Origin: Desulfatibacillum sp.
GTDB taxonomy: Bacteria; Desulfobacterota; Desulfobacteria; Desulfobacterales; Desulfatibacillaceae
Assembly: GCA_016342355.1 (NCBI GenBank)
Contig: JAEINP010000001.1
Coordinates: 62,001 to 126,000 of the forward strand
Reading direction: 5' to 3'
DNA length: 64,000 bases
In this document: piece by piece, positions 1 through 9,600 of the stretch
How the letters are laid out: every line of letters begins with the position of its first letter
Numbering within the stretch: the stretch's first letter is position 1
Made by a program: the position numbers and the translations under genes
The notes under the pieces: model-generated
Database searches by the model: none
The model's input: the letters and a program-made list of their open reading frames with translations, nothing else
What the model was told of the DNA's origin: nothing

Positions 1-2
1 GC

Positions 3-1046
3 TCCAAAATCCTGGCCACCAAGGCCTCGTTTGGAACTGGCGCCGAGTACGCCCAGGACGCCCTCATCCCCCTGGGAAAAAGCATTGCCGGATGGGTGGC
101 TGCCAATTCCCAACCCTTGCTGTTAAACGGCCGGGTGGATATTTCGGCATTTCCCGGGACCATGCAAAAAGAACGGACCATCAGTTCCTCTTTATGCGTA
201 CCATTGAAAATGGCCGATAAAAATGTCGGCGTGCTCAATGTCAACCTGGTGGACAGAGACTGGACATTTTCGGAGGATGACCTCAAACTCCTCACTATCT
301 TTGCCAACAACGCTGCTGTGGCCATCCATAACTCGCTGTTGTTACAGGAAAAGGAGCGCCGGATTCGACTTCAGACTATGCTGGGTCAACTGCATTCTCC
401 TCAAATTGTCGCCCAGTTGGTGGACAAGATAGAAGATGGGCAGCGTCCCAACGTGATCCGCGAAAAAGTTAAGCTGACCATCCTTTTTTCAGATATCCGG
501 GGCTTTTCCGATATGCTCAATGTGGCCGAGGCCGAAGATATCATGTCTTTTCTAGATGAATTCTATAACGTAATGAATAAGGCTGTCTTTGATAACGAAG
601 GCAGTATTGACAAATTTATCGGCGATGAGGTCATGGCTTTTTTCGGGGCTCCCATTGCCCTGGAAAACCCCTCGGACAATGGTTTGCGAACAGCCCGGGA
701 AATGGTTACCTACTTCCAGGAACTGCGGCGGAAATTCGCAAAGCGCTCCCCGGCCTTTGCCAGGTTGGGTTTAGGGGTGGGCATGAACACCGGAGAAGTT
801 TTTGTGGGTAATGTGGGTTCCAAAACCCGCTATGAATATACGGTCATAGGAACAGCGGTTAACCTGGCCAGGAGATTGTGCGCTTCAGCCAAGGGAGACC
901 AGATTTTTACAACGGCTGAAACGCTCAAGCACATCAGTTATGATGTCGGCGCCAAGCATGTGGGAGATATGACCTTCAAAGGTATACGGGATCAAGTTCA
1001 TGTACATGTCATCGACATGCGCCGAAGGAAAAAGGACCCTGCATAG
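3..1046 (+). CDS. GAF domain / class III adenylate cyclase, 5' partial
   Basis: The reading frame is open from base 3, so the gene begins upstream of the window; the GTG at 96 is internal to the GAF domain and is not the likely start. The visible N-terminal third is a GAF domain (through ILIPLGKSIAGW-type and VPLKMADKNVGVLNV segments), followed by a short coiled-coil linker and a class III nucleotide cyclase domain. The two metal-binding aspartates are in FSDIRGF and FIGDEVMAFFG, and the transition-state Asn/Arg pair is in GTAVNLARRL. The purine-specifying positions read Lys (DKFIGD) and Thr (YTVIG), which fits ATP rather than GTP. It probably makes cAMP in response to a ligand or redox state sensed by GAF. 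A second GAF-cyclase lies at 62644-63882. The specificity call is inference from motif alignment by eye. Confidence 0.9.
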   Translation, partial: SKILATKASFGTGAEYAQDALIPLGKSIAGWVAANSQPLLLNGRVDISAFPGTMQKERTISSSLCVPLKMADKNVGVLNVNLVDRDWTFSEDDLKLLTIFANNAAVAIHNSLLLQEKERRIRLQTMLGQLHSPQIVAQLVDKIEDGQRPNVIREKVKLTILFSDIRGFSDMLNVAEAEDIMSFLDEFYNVMNKAVFDNEGSIDKFIGDEVMAFFGAPIALENPSDNGLRTAREMVTYFQELRRKFAKRSPAFARLGLGVGMNTGEVFVGNVGSKTRYEYTVIGTAVNLARRLCASAKGDQIFTTAETLKHISYDVGAKHVGDMTFKGIRDQVHVHVIDMRRRKKDPA

Positions 1047-1178
1047 AAAATGCTGTATTTTGGTAGCTGAATCTGGTAAACCTAATCACCCGGGATTGCC
1101 CCGCATTGTGATTGTTTTGCATCGCGTGGGCAAGGGCCCACCGGATACTGAACGGACTCCCAAGCCACAGAGGCGCAG

Positions 1179-2207
1179 ATGGATCTGAGAACACGAATAC
1201 AAAATCTGTTCAAGGAAGCAGAGATCTACCGTCAGCAAGGGCTCTATGGGGAAGCCAAAAAGAAATATCTCATCGTCGCTAATTTTCTCAAGAAAAACGA
1301 TAATATAACTAACCGTGATCAACTGCTGGACGCCATATCCAAAAAAATTTCCGCTATTGATAAAGATATCAGTGAACTGGACGATGTAGCCAGCCCCGAA
1401 GAAATGGCTTCTTCCAATGTCCAGGACCTTGTAAAAGGCTTTTTTTCCAGTTCTTCCTCCCAAAATAAAAACAAGGGCGCAGTGGCTTTTAAAGGAGCCG
1501 TAGCCCTGGCCCAATTGCGGCAGTTTGAAAGAGCCCTGGTAGAGTTCGATCGCTTGGTGCCAAACGAATCTGTTCGGGTGCCCGCCGCTAAAAACGTGCT
1601 TAAATGCTATATGGCCCTGGGCGCCCCGGATAAAGGCATCGCACAATATGACAGCTGGCTCCGGGACGACATGTTTACAGACGAACAAGTCGAATCCGTC
1701 CGGGTTTTCTTTGAAGACCTTCTGAAAAATAAAGGCCTCTCCGTCAACCTGGAACGAAGGCACGGGGTGGCTCCCATGGTTCCTTCAGCTCCCCAAAGCG
1801 CACCCAAACCCCCTCCCGTGGAAACCGAACCCATCTCGTTTTCGCCGGAAGACACATCGGCTATCATGGAAGCCGCCGAAGCTGCTGCCGAAGAAGCCAT
1901 GGACGAGGATCCCATCGAAATTTGTTCCCTGGAAATTACCTACGACGCTGGCCCGGAAAAAGGCCAGACTGTGGAACTGGAGGTGGATCAACAGATTGGA
2001 AACAAGCTCACCATGTTGATTCCGGGAAAAAACAAGGATTATGTGGACAACCTGGGCATCGGCCAAAGACTGAACGATCTCCAGTTCTTTTCCCACTTTA
2101 TCATGTTCCGGGGCGCCGGGGTGGTCCTGGCAAAAACCCTTGTCAGCTCCGGAGTTAACAAAGGGGATTATAGCCTTGTTATCCGCATGGAAACCCAGAC
2201 AAACTAA
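1179..2207 (+). CDS. TPR-like cytoplasmic protein of unknown function
   Basis: The protein has 342 aa and no signal peptide or membrane segment. Residues about 10-60 and 95-175 are helical and TPR-like (IYRQQGLYGEAKKKY; FKGAVALAQLRQFERALVEF). A Pro/Glu-rich linker (about 195-240, with EAAEAAAEEAMDEDP) leads to a C-terminal beta-rich domain of about 95 aa (from IEICSLEITYDAG) that I cannot assign; a PilZ-like fold is possible but the RxxxR signature is not seen. Its stop overlaps the start of the next gene by one base, so the two are translationally coupled. Spacing from the cyclase gene is 132 bp, so it may or may not share its transcript. The ATG at 1179 has only a weak purine-rich site (agagg) upstream. 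Confidence 0.75.
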   Translation: MDLRTRIQNLFKEAEIYRQQGLYGEAKKKYLIVANFLKKNDNITNRDQLLDAISKKISAIDKDISELDDVASPEEMASSNVQDLVKGFFSSSSSQNKNKGAVAFKGAVALAQLRQFERALVEFDRLVPNESVRVPAAKNVLKCYMALGAPDKGIAQYDSWLRDDMFTDEQVESVRVFFEDLLKNKGLSVNLERRHGVAPMVPSAPQSAPKPPPVETEPISFSPEDTSAIMEAAEAAAEEAMDEDPIEICSLEITYDAGPEKGQTVELEVDQQIGNKLTMLIPGKNKDYVDNLGIGQRLNDLQFFSHFIMFRGAGVVLAKTLVSSGVNKGDYSLVIRMETQTN

Positions 2208-2833
2208 TGTCCCTGATGCAATGGATAGAACAGAAAGAAAGCATATACGATTTTCCAGGATTTTTGTGGACCAGGGGTAAACCCTGGCGACAAATGATCC
2301 TTGGCCTGCTTTGCGGGATAAGCCTCTTCACCCTCATCACTTCCCTGTTTGTCAATCAACCAAACCCCAAAGAGTTCCTGTTGCTGTTTGTAAGGCCCGG
2401 GGCGCCCATTCTCCTATCTGTTCTCATGGCGCTGGGGGCCACGCTGTTGGTTACAGCCGCGTTCTGTTTGCTCCTGGCAGGCTTTTCCGGCCTGTTTTAT
2501 ACTCTGGTGGGCAATGCCCTTCACCTGCTATGGCCCTGGGGAGCTCACAGGTTCCGGGCTTTAGCCATGGCTTTTTTCTCTACCTGGGCACTGGCAGCCC
2601 TTTTTAATACCTTTTTGTTTGTCCTTTATCGAACCGACCTGGGAAGCCACCAGTTCGTGGTCATTTATGCGGGGCAAGGCCTGGAGTTTTTTTACGGTTT
2701 TTTAAAGGCGCCAGGTTTTTTTCTGTTGGTCCTGGGAGTTGCCTTTCCTGCGTGGGATTTCCACTGCATGCATAGGGATTCCCACAGCCGCGCCACTCAG
2801 GCTGCCCGGCTCTTCAATCATCCGGATTCTTGA
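2207..2833 (+). CDS. Integral membrane protein of unknown function
   Basis: This 208-aa protein starts at an ATG that overlaps the stop of the upstream TPR-like gene (TAATG), which indicates coupled translation and a probable joint function. Four or five hydrophobic segments are visible, around residues 30-48, 65-90, 92-112, 122-142 and 172-190. A short charged N-terminus (WIEQKESIYDF) and a His-rich C-terminal tail (DFHCMHRDSHSRA) follow. The layout recalls Yip1-type small membrane proteins, but I see no defining motif and make no functional call. It is not an obvious DctQ subunit even though a TRAP-type binding protein gene follows downstream. Confidence 0.7.
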   Translation: MSLMQWIEQKESIYDFPGFLWTRGKPWRQMILGLLCGISLFTLITSLFVNQPNPKEFLLLFVRPGAPILLSVLMALGATLLVTAAFCLLLAGFSGLFYTLVGNALHLLWPWGAHRFRALAMAFFSTWALAALFNTFLFVLYRTDLGSHQFVVIYAGQGLEFFYGFLKAPGFFLLVLGVAFPAWDFHCMHRDSHSRATQAARLFNHPDS

Positions 2834-3154
2834 CTATTCCTGGGAAATGTGTTTCAATTCATAAAATTCCACATGCGTCCAAAAAAAGTGCGGTCCCTGA
2901 ACGCTTATCTGTAAATACCATGTTCCATACTGCCTTATCCATTGGCAGGGGCGGTTGTTTCCCTAAAAGGCCTTGAAACCCGTCCTTTCGGTCCAATCCG
3001 GCAGGAGAAATATTCATCGGCGCCCAGCCTGGCACGGGCGTTAAATCGTGAATTGCATCAGAGATGCGTCATTTCAGCTGTATCGCCCATAGAGGGATGC
3101 AGTCCACAAAGTCCAACCACACAATCCGCATCACAAGGAATCAGGAGGGGGATC
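2834..3154 (+). other. Intergenic region upstream of the first TRAP-type binding protein
   Basis: This 321-bp stretch holds no convincing gene. A frame open from 2942 runs into the next gene, but its translation has no start context and precedes a textbook signal peptide. A possible promoter is TTGACT at 2830-2835 with TTCAAT at 2853-2858 (17-bp spacing); it overlaps the end of the upstream gene and is weak. A strong ribosome-binding site (tcaggaggggg) sits just before the ATG at 3155. Confidence 0.4.
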
Positions 3155-4174
3155 ATGAAGTTCCGTAAAATCAGTTTGTTGTTAGTGCTTGCCGTGGCTT
3201 TTTTCACGGCGTTGTCCCAAAGCGCCCTGGCAGGCGAAGCCTCGGTTTGGAAAATTGCTACCCTGGCCCCCAAGGGGGTAGGGTGGGCGCGGCATGTGGA
3301 AAACACCTTTCTTCCGGAAATAAAAAAGGCCACGGATGGAAGTGTGGATTTGAAGGTCTTCTGGGGCGGCGTGATGGGGGACGACGAAGACTACGTTAAG
3401 AAAATGCGTATAGGCCAGCTGGATGGCGCGGGCATGACAGCCCAAGGCGCCGTAATGCTGACCAAAGAGTGGGCCGTGCTGGAAATACCCTTCATGTTTA
3501 CAAATTACGGCGAAGTGGATTATGTACGCAAAAAAATGACACCCGCCTTTGACCAGTACATGGAAGACAACGGATACAAACTCATCGTCTGGATTGATCA
3601 GGACTTTGACAAGTTCTACTCCATCAACCACAAACTCACCAGGTTGGAGGATTTTTCCAAGGCCAGGATCGTGACCTGGTACGGCGAATTGGAGCAACGG
3701 GTCCTGGAAAGGCTGGGCGCCAGTCCCATCCCTGTCAATGTGCCTGAAATCCCGGCGGCTCTCCGGTCCGGAATCGTGGACACCAACATCGCTCCGGCGA
3801 TTTGGATGGTGGGCACCCAAATGTACTCTATCAGCCGATACGTTAATACCATGAACATCCGTTATGCACCGGCCATCATTGTGGTGACCAGGGAGGCCTG
3901 GGACTCTGTTTCTGACAACCATCAAAAAAACATGCTTGGAATCCGGGAAGAGCTGACAGCCAAGTTCGTGGCGGGAATCCGCGAGGACAACCAAAAAAGC
4001 CTGGCAGCCATGCTGCGCTATGGCATGGTGGAAACCACACCCGAGCCGGAAGAAATGGAGAAAATCAAAAAGGCCCTGGCTCCGGTGGCAGAGGAAATGG
4101 TGGATGTAATGTACCCGCAAGAATTACTTGACGAAATGGTGGGCTACCTGAAAGAATATAGAACGTCACTTTAA
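3155..4174 (+). CDS. TRAP-type (DctP-like) periplasmic solute-binding protein
   Basis: The ATG at 3155 is chosen because it follows a strong ribosome-binding site and opens a clear Sec signal peptide (MKFRKISLLLVLAVAF...SALAGEA). The mature part (339 aa in total) has the DctP-family layout: WKIATLAPKG at the N-terminus, then LKVFWGGVMGD, and a RLGASPIPVNVPEIPAALRS segment corresponding to the usual LGA-P...E-aLq-G-vDg region. The Arg that normally pairs with a ligand carboxylate appears to be a hydrophobic residue here (ARIVTW), so the ligand may not be a simple C4-dicarboxylate. No DctQ/DctM genes are next to it. A paralog follows at 4462-5490. TRAP binding proteins capture organic acids in the periplasm; the substrate here is unknown. 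Confidence 0.88.
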   Translation: MKFRKISLLLVLAVAFFTALSQSALAGEASVWKIATLAPKGVGWARHVENTFLPEIKKATDGSVDLKVFWGGVMGDDEDYVKKMRIGQLDGAGMTAQGAVMLTKEWAVLEIPFMFTNYGEVDYVRKKMTPAFDQYMEDNGYKLIVWIDQDFDKFYSINHKLTRLEDFSKARIVTWYGELEQRVLERLGASPIPVNVPEIPAALRSGIVDTNIAPAIWMVGTQMYSISRYVNTMNIRYAPAIIVVTREAWDSVSDNHQKNMLGIREELTAKFVAGIREDNQKSLAAMLRYGMVETTPEPEEMEKIKKALAPVAEEMVDVMYPQELLDEMVGYLKEYRTSL

Positions 4175-4461
4175 ATGTCTCGGGGGTCGTAGCCCCCAAA
4201 AAAAAAAATTTTGGCTTAGACCTTTCATAAAAAGCCCGGCGTCCAAAGGAGGGAATCCTTATGGATACCCATGTCAAGCCTGGTTGCGCTCGGCAAGCCC
4301 GCCCGATATCAAAATGCACTTGAATCGGTGGGGTGCAAAGTGTTAAGTATTCTGATTTCAAGGGAACTGTTGGAGTTCACATTGTATCCTGCTCCATATG
4401 GCCTTTCTACACCTTAGCCCCGGGATTCCGGACTTCCGGGCAAAACCATGAGGATATCCCC

Positions 4462-5490
4462 ATGCTTCGAGCCTTTTCCGTTGGGTTTGCCTTTATGCTC
4501 ATGATCCTGGCCCTTGTCGCCCCGTGCGTCCACGCCGAAGGGGATGAGCCCCCAGTGGGCTTTTGGAAAGTGGGAACTCTCGCCCCAAAAAATGTGGGGT
4601 GGGCTATTTATGTGGACCAGATCCTGATTCCTGACATTAAAAATGCCTCGGATGGCAATGTTATCCTCAAAACTTACTGGGGTGGGATCATGGGGGATGA
4701 TGAGCACGTCCTGGAAAAGGTGGAGCAAGGGGTGCTTCAGGGGGCGGGCCTCAGCGGCGGCGGCACCTTCCTGGCATGTGAGGAATTTTCCGTTCTGTCC
4801 CTGCCTTTTCTTTTCCGCGGTTACGAGGAAGTGGATTATATCCGGGAAAAGATGATCAATACCTTCGACAAATACATGGAGAATAATAATTTTGCCCTGA
4901 TAGCCTGGATCGATCAGGATTTTGACCAAGTCTACTCCATCACCAAGCCCCTTACCAAGGCAAGTGATTTCAAAGGCACCCGCTGCATCAACTGGGCTGG
5001 ACGCCTGGAAGAACAAACAATGCTGGCTCTTTCCGCCATTCCCGTACCCACCAATGTGCCCGACGTGGCCAAGGAAGTGAAAAGGGACATGGCAGACGGA
5101 AACATAGGACCGGCAATATGGGTGGTTGGAACACAGCTCTATTCCAAATTCCGGTATGTCAATCCCATGAAAATCCGCTATTCGCCCGTGACCATGGTCA
5201 TTTCCTCCCATGCCTGGAACAGTGTGGATGCCAAGTACCAGAAGTCCATCAAAGGGGAACGCCAGGGCATTACCAACCGTTTTGTCGCCAAAACCCGGGT
5301 TGCCAACGAAAAGTGCATGGAGGCCATGATCCAGTACGGTGTGGAACTCGTGGAGTCCTCGCCTGAGGAGTTGAACGAACTTAAGGCTCTGACAAAACCG
5401 GTATGGAACGATCTGGTAGGCACGGCCTATCCCCAGCCCCTGCTGCAGGAAGTCATGGGACACCTGGAAGAGTTCCGCGCCAGGAAATAG
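4462..5490 (+). CDS. TRAP-type (DctP-like) periplasmic solute-binding protein, tandem paralog
   Basis: The start at 4462 (MLRAFSVGFAFMLMILALV...CVHAEG) gives a clear signal peptide and has a gagga site upstream; the longer open frame from 4333 is not needed. It encodes 342 aa and is clearly paralogous to the preceding gene: shared blocks include WK-GTLAPK-VGWA, YWGGIMGDDE, WIDQDFD, PAIWVVGTQ and Y-QPLLQEVMG. The ligand-Arg position again looks hydrophobic (FKGTRCINW). It probably has a related but distinct ligand. The gene lies 287 bp after its paralog and 31 bp before the flavodoxin-like gene, so it may be the first gene of a 4462-6627 unit. No TRAP membrane subunits are visible in the window. 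Confidence 0.87.
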   Translation: MLRAFSVGFAFMLMILALVAPCVHAEGDEPPVGFWKVGTLAPKNVGWAIYVDQILIPDIKNASDGNVILKTYWGGIMGDDEHVLEKVEQGVLQGAGLSGGGTFLACEEFSVLSLPFLFRGYEEVDYIREKMINTFDKYMENNNFALIAWIDQDFDQVYSITKPLTKASDFKGTRCINWAGRLEEQTMLALSAIPVPTNVPDVAKEVKRDMADGNIGPAIWVVGTQLYSKFRYVNPMKIRYSPVTMVISSHAWNSVDAKYQKSIKGERQGITNRFVAKTRVANEKCMEAMIQYGVELVESSPEELNELKALTKPVWNDLVGTAYPQPLLQEVMGHLEEFRARK

Positions 5491-5521
5491 GCCGGATGCC
5501 CGGGAGCATCAGGAGACCAAT

Positions 5522-6001
5522 ATGCAGGTTTTAGTACTTTATTACTCCAAAGGGGGGAATACCCGGCGGCTTGCCGAGGCCATCGCCTCTGGAGTGGACG
5601 CTGTTCCTGGCGTCCGTGCAGTCCTTAAAAATACTGAAGAAGTTGTCAAGGACGACTTTACCCAGTCCGCAGGGATCATTGCAGGCTCTCCCGTGTATTT
5701 TGGAAGCATGGCCGCAGAGTTGAAAAAGGTTTTTGATGACTTTGTAAGCACCCGCAAACAAATGGAAAATAAAGTGGGCGCCGCATTTGCAACCTCGGGA
5801 GACGCCACCGGCGGCAAGGAAACCACCATGCTTTCCATTATCCAGTGCATGTTCATTTATGGCATGATTGTGGTGGGAGACCCCATGAGCGCCACAGGCC
5901 ATTACGGTGTGGCCTGCGTTGGCAAGCCCGGCGAGCCTGCTTTGTTAAACGGGGAGAAACTAGGCCGCCGCGTTGCCGAACTCAGCCTTAAAATAGGCTG
6001 A
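5522..6001 (+). CDS. Flavodoxin / NADPH-dependent FMN reductase-like protein
   Basis: This is a 159-aa cytoplasmic protein of the flavodoxin fold. The FMN phosphate loop is visible at the N-terminus (YYSKGGNTRRLAEAI), followed by AGSPVYFGSMAAELKKVFDDF and FATSGDATGGKETTM, which are flavin-binding loops of the WrbA/flavodoxin family. The ATG at 5522 follows an aggagacca ribosome-binding site. It likely carries electrons or reduces quinones with an FMN cofactor; the partner is unknown. It lies directly after the second TRAP-type protein and two bases before the following membrane-protein gene, so the latter pair is almost certainly cotranscribed. Confidence 0.85.
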   Translation: MQVLVLYYSKGGNTRRLAEAIASGVDAVPGVRAVLKNTEEVVKDDFTQSAGIIAGSPVYFGSMAAELKKVFDDFVSTRKQMENKVGAAFATSGDATGGKETTMLSIIQCMFIYGMIVVGDPMSATGHYGVACVGKPGEPALLNGEKLGRRVAELSLKIG

Positions 6002-6003
6002 AA

Positions 6004-6627
6004 GTGCGAATTATGATTCCCATTCTGTGCATAATGTCTTTTATGATCGCGGGTGAAATGACGGGTTTTCGTGGCCTTGCGGTCAAGGCAGCGGCGCCTG
6101 TGAGCCTGGTTGTCATCAGCGCCTTTTTTATGGTCATGCGCAGTAAGGATGAGGCTTCTCCAGTTCTCAAGACCATGGTCGTATTCCTGGCCTTGGAAAC
6201 CGTAGGCGTATGGGTTTTGCCCCCGGACGCCAGGGTGGTATTGGGACAATATACCGTTGTATTGTTGTATGGCCTTTTCCTGGCCATGGCCCTCATTCCC
6301 CTTTTGGCTGGCTGGACTCCCTTCACGACCTTTTTTGCAAAAAAGACAGCTTCCAAGGATTTTTGGGAAACAGATATCTTCAGGCAAATCAATCGGAACA
6401 TGACCGGATCATGGGCCGGGCTATTTTTTGCATGCGGCCTTCTTTCCCTGTCACCCAGCATTTTCCCCAAACTGGGTGTCATGCCCTGGACCCTGGTTTT
6501 CCGGCTTGTCTTGCCCGCAGCTTTGCTTTTGGGCCCCGGACGCATGCTAAATAAAAGATACCCCCCTTACTACTTGAAAAAAATCGGCCTGGGCCCCCAA
6601 AACCCGGAAACCACCGCAAGGGGATAA
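6004..6627 (+). CDS. Polytopic membrane protein of unknown function
   Basis: The frame opens with GTG at 6004, two bases after the flavodoxin stop, with an in-frame ATG at 6013; neither has a strong ribosome-binding site, so translation probably depends on coupling. The 207-aa protein shows about six hydrophobic segments (around residues 5-20, 28-47, 57-75, 80-105, 137-158 and 163-182) and a basic C-terminal tail (KRYPPYYLKKIGL). I do not recognise the family. Its tight linkage to a flavodoxin-like protein allows a membrane redox partner, which is speculation. It converges with the sensor kinase gene with only five bases between the two stops. Confidence 0.7.
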   Translation: MRIMIPILCIMSFMIAGEMTGFRGLAVKAAAPVSLVVISAFFMVMRSKDEASPVLKTMVVFLALETVGVWVLPPDARVVLGQYTVVLLYGLFLAMALIPLLAGWTPFTTFFAKKTASKDFWETDIFRQINRNMTGSWAGLFFACGLLSLSPSIFPKLGVMPWTLVFRLVLPAALLLGPGRMLNKRYPPYYLKKIGLGPQNPETTARG

Positions 6628-6632
6628 AAGCC

Positions 6633-9600
6633 TCAGTTGCCCGTGTTCCTGTTCATCGCTTTGTAAACCACCTCGGCAAGATGCTTCATTATCACGGGCT
6701 TTAAAATGTAATCCGAAATCCCTATCTCCCCGGCCTCTTCCCGTGAGAGCCTTTCGGAAAAACCTGTGCACAGGATCACCGGAATTTCCGGTCGAAGATG
6801 CATGACCGCCTCAGCCAGCTTATCCCCTGTCATGTCAGGCATGGTCATGTCCGTTAGCACCAGGTCAAAGGAGTACGGATCATCCCTGAACAGTGACAAT
6901 GCCTCGGCACTGCTGACCTGTGCAGTCACCGTATACCCCAGTTTTTTCAGCATTTGATAGGTCAGTTCAAGAACCTGCACCTCATCATCCACCAGAAGCA
7001 CATGGCCCGATCCGGTGGGCGCCGGGCCGGTCTCGTTTTCTTTCAATTCATCAGAGTTATTGACGACGGCTGGTATGTGCACATCAAATCGGCTGCCCTC
7101 ACCCAACCGGCTCCGGACCCGAATGGCCCCGCCATGCTTGCGAATAATTCCATGGGCTGTAGCCAGACCCATGCCTGTTCCTTCCCCTACGGCCTTTGTT
7201 GTGAAGTAGGGCTCGAAAAGGTGGTCCAATACATCCTGGCTCATTCCTGGCCCGGTGTCGCTTACGCTAAGCCTTACATATTTGCCAGGGGGAAGTTCGG
7301 AGGGAGAATCTTGATCCATTTCCTCCTTCAAATCCACCTGGCCCAGACTTACCTTAAGTTCCCCCCCGTTCTCACGCATGGCCTGGAAGGCATTTGTGCA
7401 AAGGTTCATGGCCACCTGATGGATCTGATTGGGATCGGCAAACACCACGCCGCAATCCTTATCCAGGTGTTGCCTTATCTTAACGTAGGAAGGGACCGTG
7501 GCCCTAATCAGGCTCAGAACATCCTCCAAAATGGGCTTCAGCCGTACCGGTTTGAGACTCTCGCTGGTCTGGCGGCTGAAAGTGAGTATCTGAGACACAA
7601 GGGCCTTGGCACGCAGTGTGGCTTTAAGGATTTCGTCCAGGTTTTCCCGATTGGGATCATCCGGAGCTGCCTGCTCCAGGGCCATTTCCGTAAAACCCAG
7701 GATGGGAAACAAGATATTGTTGAAGTCATGGGCAATTCCTCCTGCCAGGGCGCCGATAGCTTCCATTTTGTTGGATTGGCGCAGGCTGCCTTCCAGCCTT
7801 TCCTTTTCCTTCCGGGTCAGAACAAGGTCTGTTATATCCAGCAGGCTGGATATCCGGTCATTGGTTCCCTCCACCATCGCCACCCGGTTATACGTGTGCC
7901 GAACCTCTCCGCCCCTGGTAAGCACCCTGATTTCGTATAACTTGGGCGCCAGCAACCCCAAAGAACGCCTGCGATGATAGCCCTGCAATCGAGGCACTTC
8001 ATCCGGGTGGAAAAAGGAAGACCAGTGCATTTGGCCGACAATCTGGTCCCGGGAATACCCGGTCAACCGGGAAAATTCACTGTTGCACATGCTCACTATG
8101 CCGTCGTCCCCGAATACAACTGTGGCGGCCCCGGAATTTTCAAACAGGCCCCTATAAAGGTTTTCGTTTCTCTCCAGGGCTTCCTCGGCCATTTTCCGGT
8201 CAGTTACATCCATGCCGTTGACCAAAAATCCGTCCACCCCGGGCGTGTCCGGAAGGTAGGTCATGAGTCCTTGAATAAAGGCGTAGCTGCCGTCCTTTCT
8301 TCTCACCCGGATTCCATTCATTCGTGCGGGTTTTTCAGGAGTCCGGGCCGCGGTGCTGACAGCCCCCGCCAGTTCCCTTACGTCGTCAGGATGAATAAAC
8401 CCCTTATATCCTTGCGATAGAACCTCCTCAGGAGTCCATCCAAAGAATTTTACCGAAGGGCTGACGTAGATTGGTTTCAGGCTGTGGTCCAATACCAGGA
8501 TCACGTCTGCGGAATTCTCCGTCATAGCCCTGAAGCGCGCCTCATTGGCCCGCAGGGCCTTTTCAGCCCGCATGCGCGCTGTCACATTGCGGATGGTCCC
8601 AACAGCAAGGTGCGGCCGAAGTTTCTCATCGTACGTCAAAGCTGCGCTGACCTCCAAACCCACCACGGATCCGTTCTTATGAAACTCCTGCAACACCATA
8701 GTGTCCGTGTATGGCGCCCCTGGGTTTTTCTCCGCAAAATCCAGGGCGGAAGATAAGGCCTCCATAAAGGTGTGCTGGGATTCAGGTATGGTGAGACTAA
8801 AGGGGGCGTCCGCCATGGCCTCGTGCACGGAATACCCCAGCATATGCTCAACGGACGGGCTGATGTAGGATAATCGTTTGGTATTCAGGTCCAAGGCCCA
8901 AACCACGTCGGTCATGTTTTCCGCCAGAATGCGGTATTTCTCCCAAGTATCTTCCAGGGCGCTTTCACTATCAAGCCTTTGGCGTTCAGCAGCCAAATTG
9001 CGCTTGATCGCCATGACCATCAATAGAATGGCCATGACAAGAATGCCCAGGCTCCACCAGATCAGATTGCCGGTTATCCGGTTGACCTCGGTGTGCAGGT
9101 CATCCACATACACGCCGGTCCCTATAATCCAACCCCAAGGGGCATAGCCCTTAACATAGGATAACTTGGGCGTGAAACTGAGAGGATTGTTCTTGTATTG
9201 CCAGTAATAGGAAATAAAGCCCTCCCCCTGCTTCTCCACCAGATGCGCCATTTGGCCAAACAAAGGCAGGCCATGGGAGTCCATGATATCCGATACATCC
9301 TGGCCGACAATATCAGGCCGGTACGGATGAACTATCATTCGTGGGACCATGTCCTGAACCCAAAAATAGTCCAGACCATCCTTGCCATATTGCATGTTTC
9401 CTATAATCTGTTTGGCCTGCTCCCGCGCTTCCCAGGCAGTGAGTTCCCCCGACTTCTCCATGCGCCCGCAGGAGTCCAGCACTTTCCAGGCGGATTCTGT
9501 TAGCTGGCGAATATTTTCCCTCTTCTGGTTTATGATGGTGGAACGGATTGCAGGCAACAGAACGGCAAAAACCAAAAGCCCAAAAAGGACTATGGGCACA

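Noticed and set aside
4182-4210. GGGGG/CCCCC hairpin followed by an A run after the first TRAP gene
   Set aside because: On the plus strand the stem is followed by A, and on the minus strand the T run precedes the stem, so it fits a terminator on neither strand.
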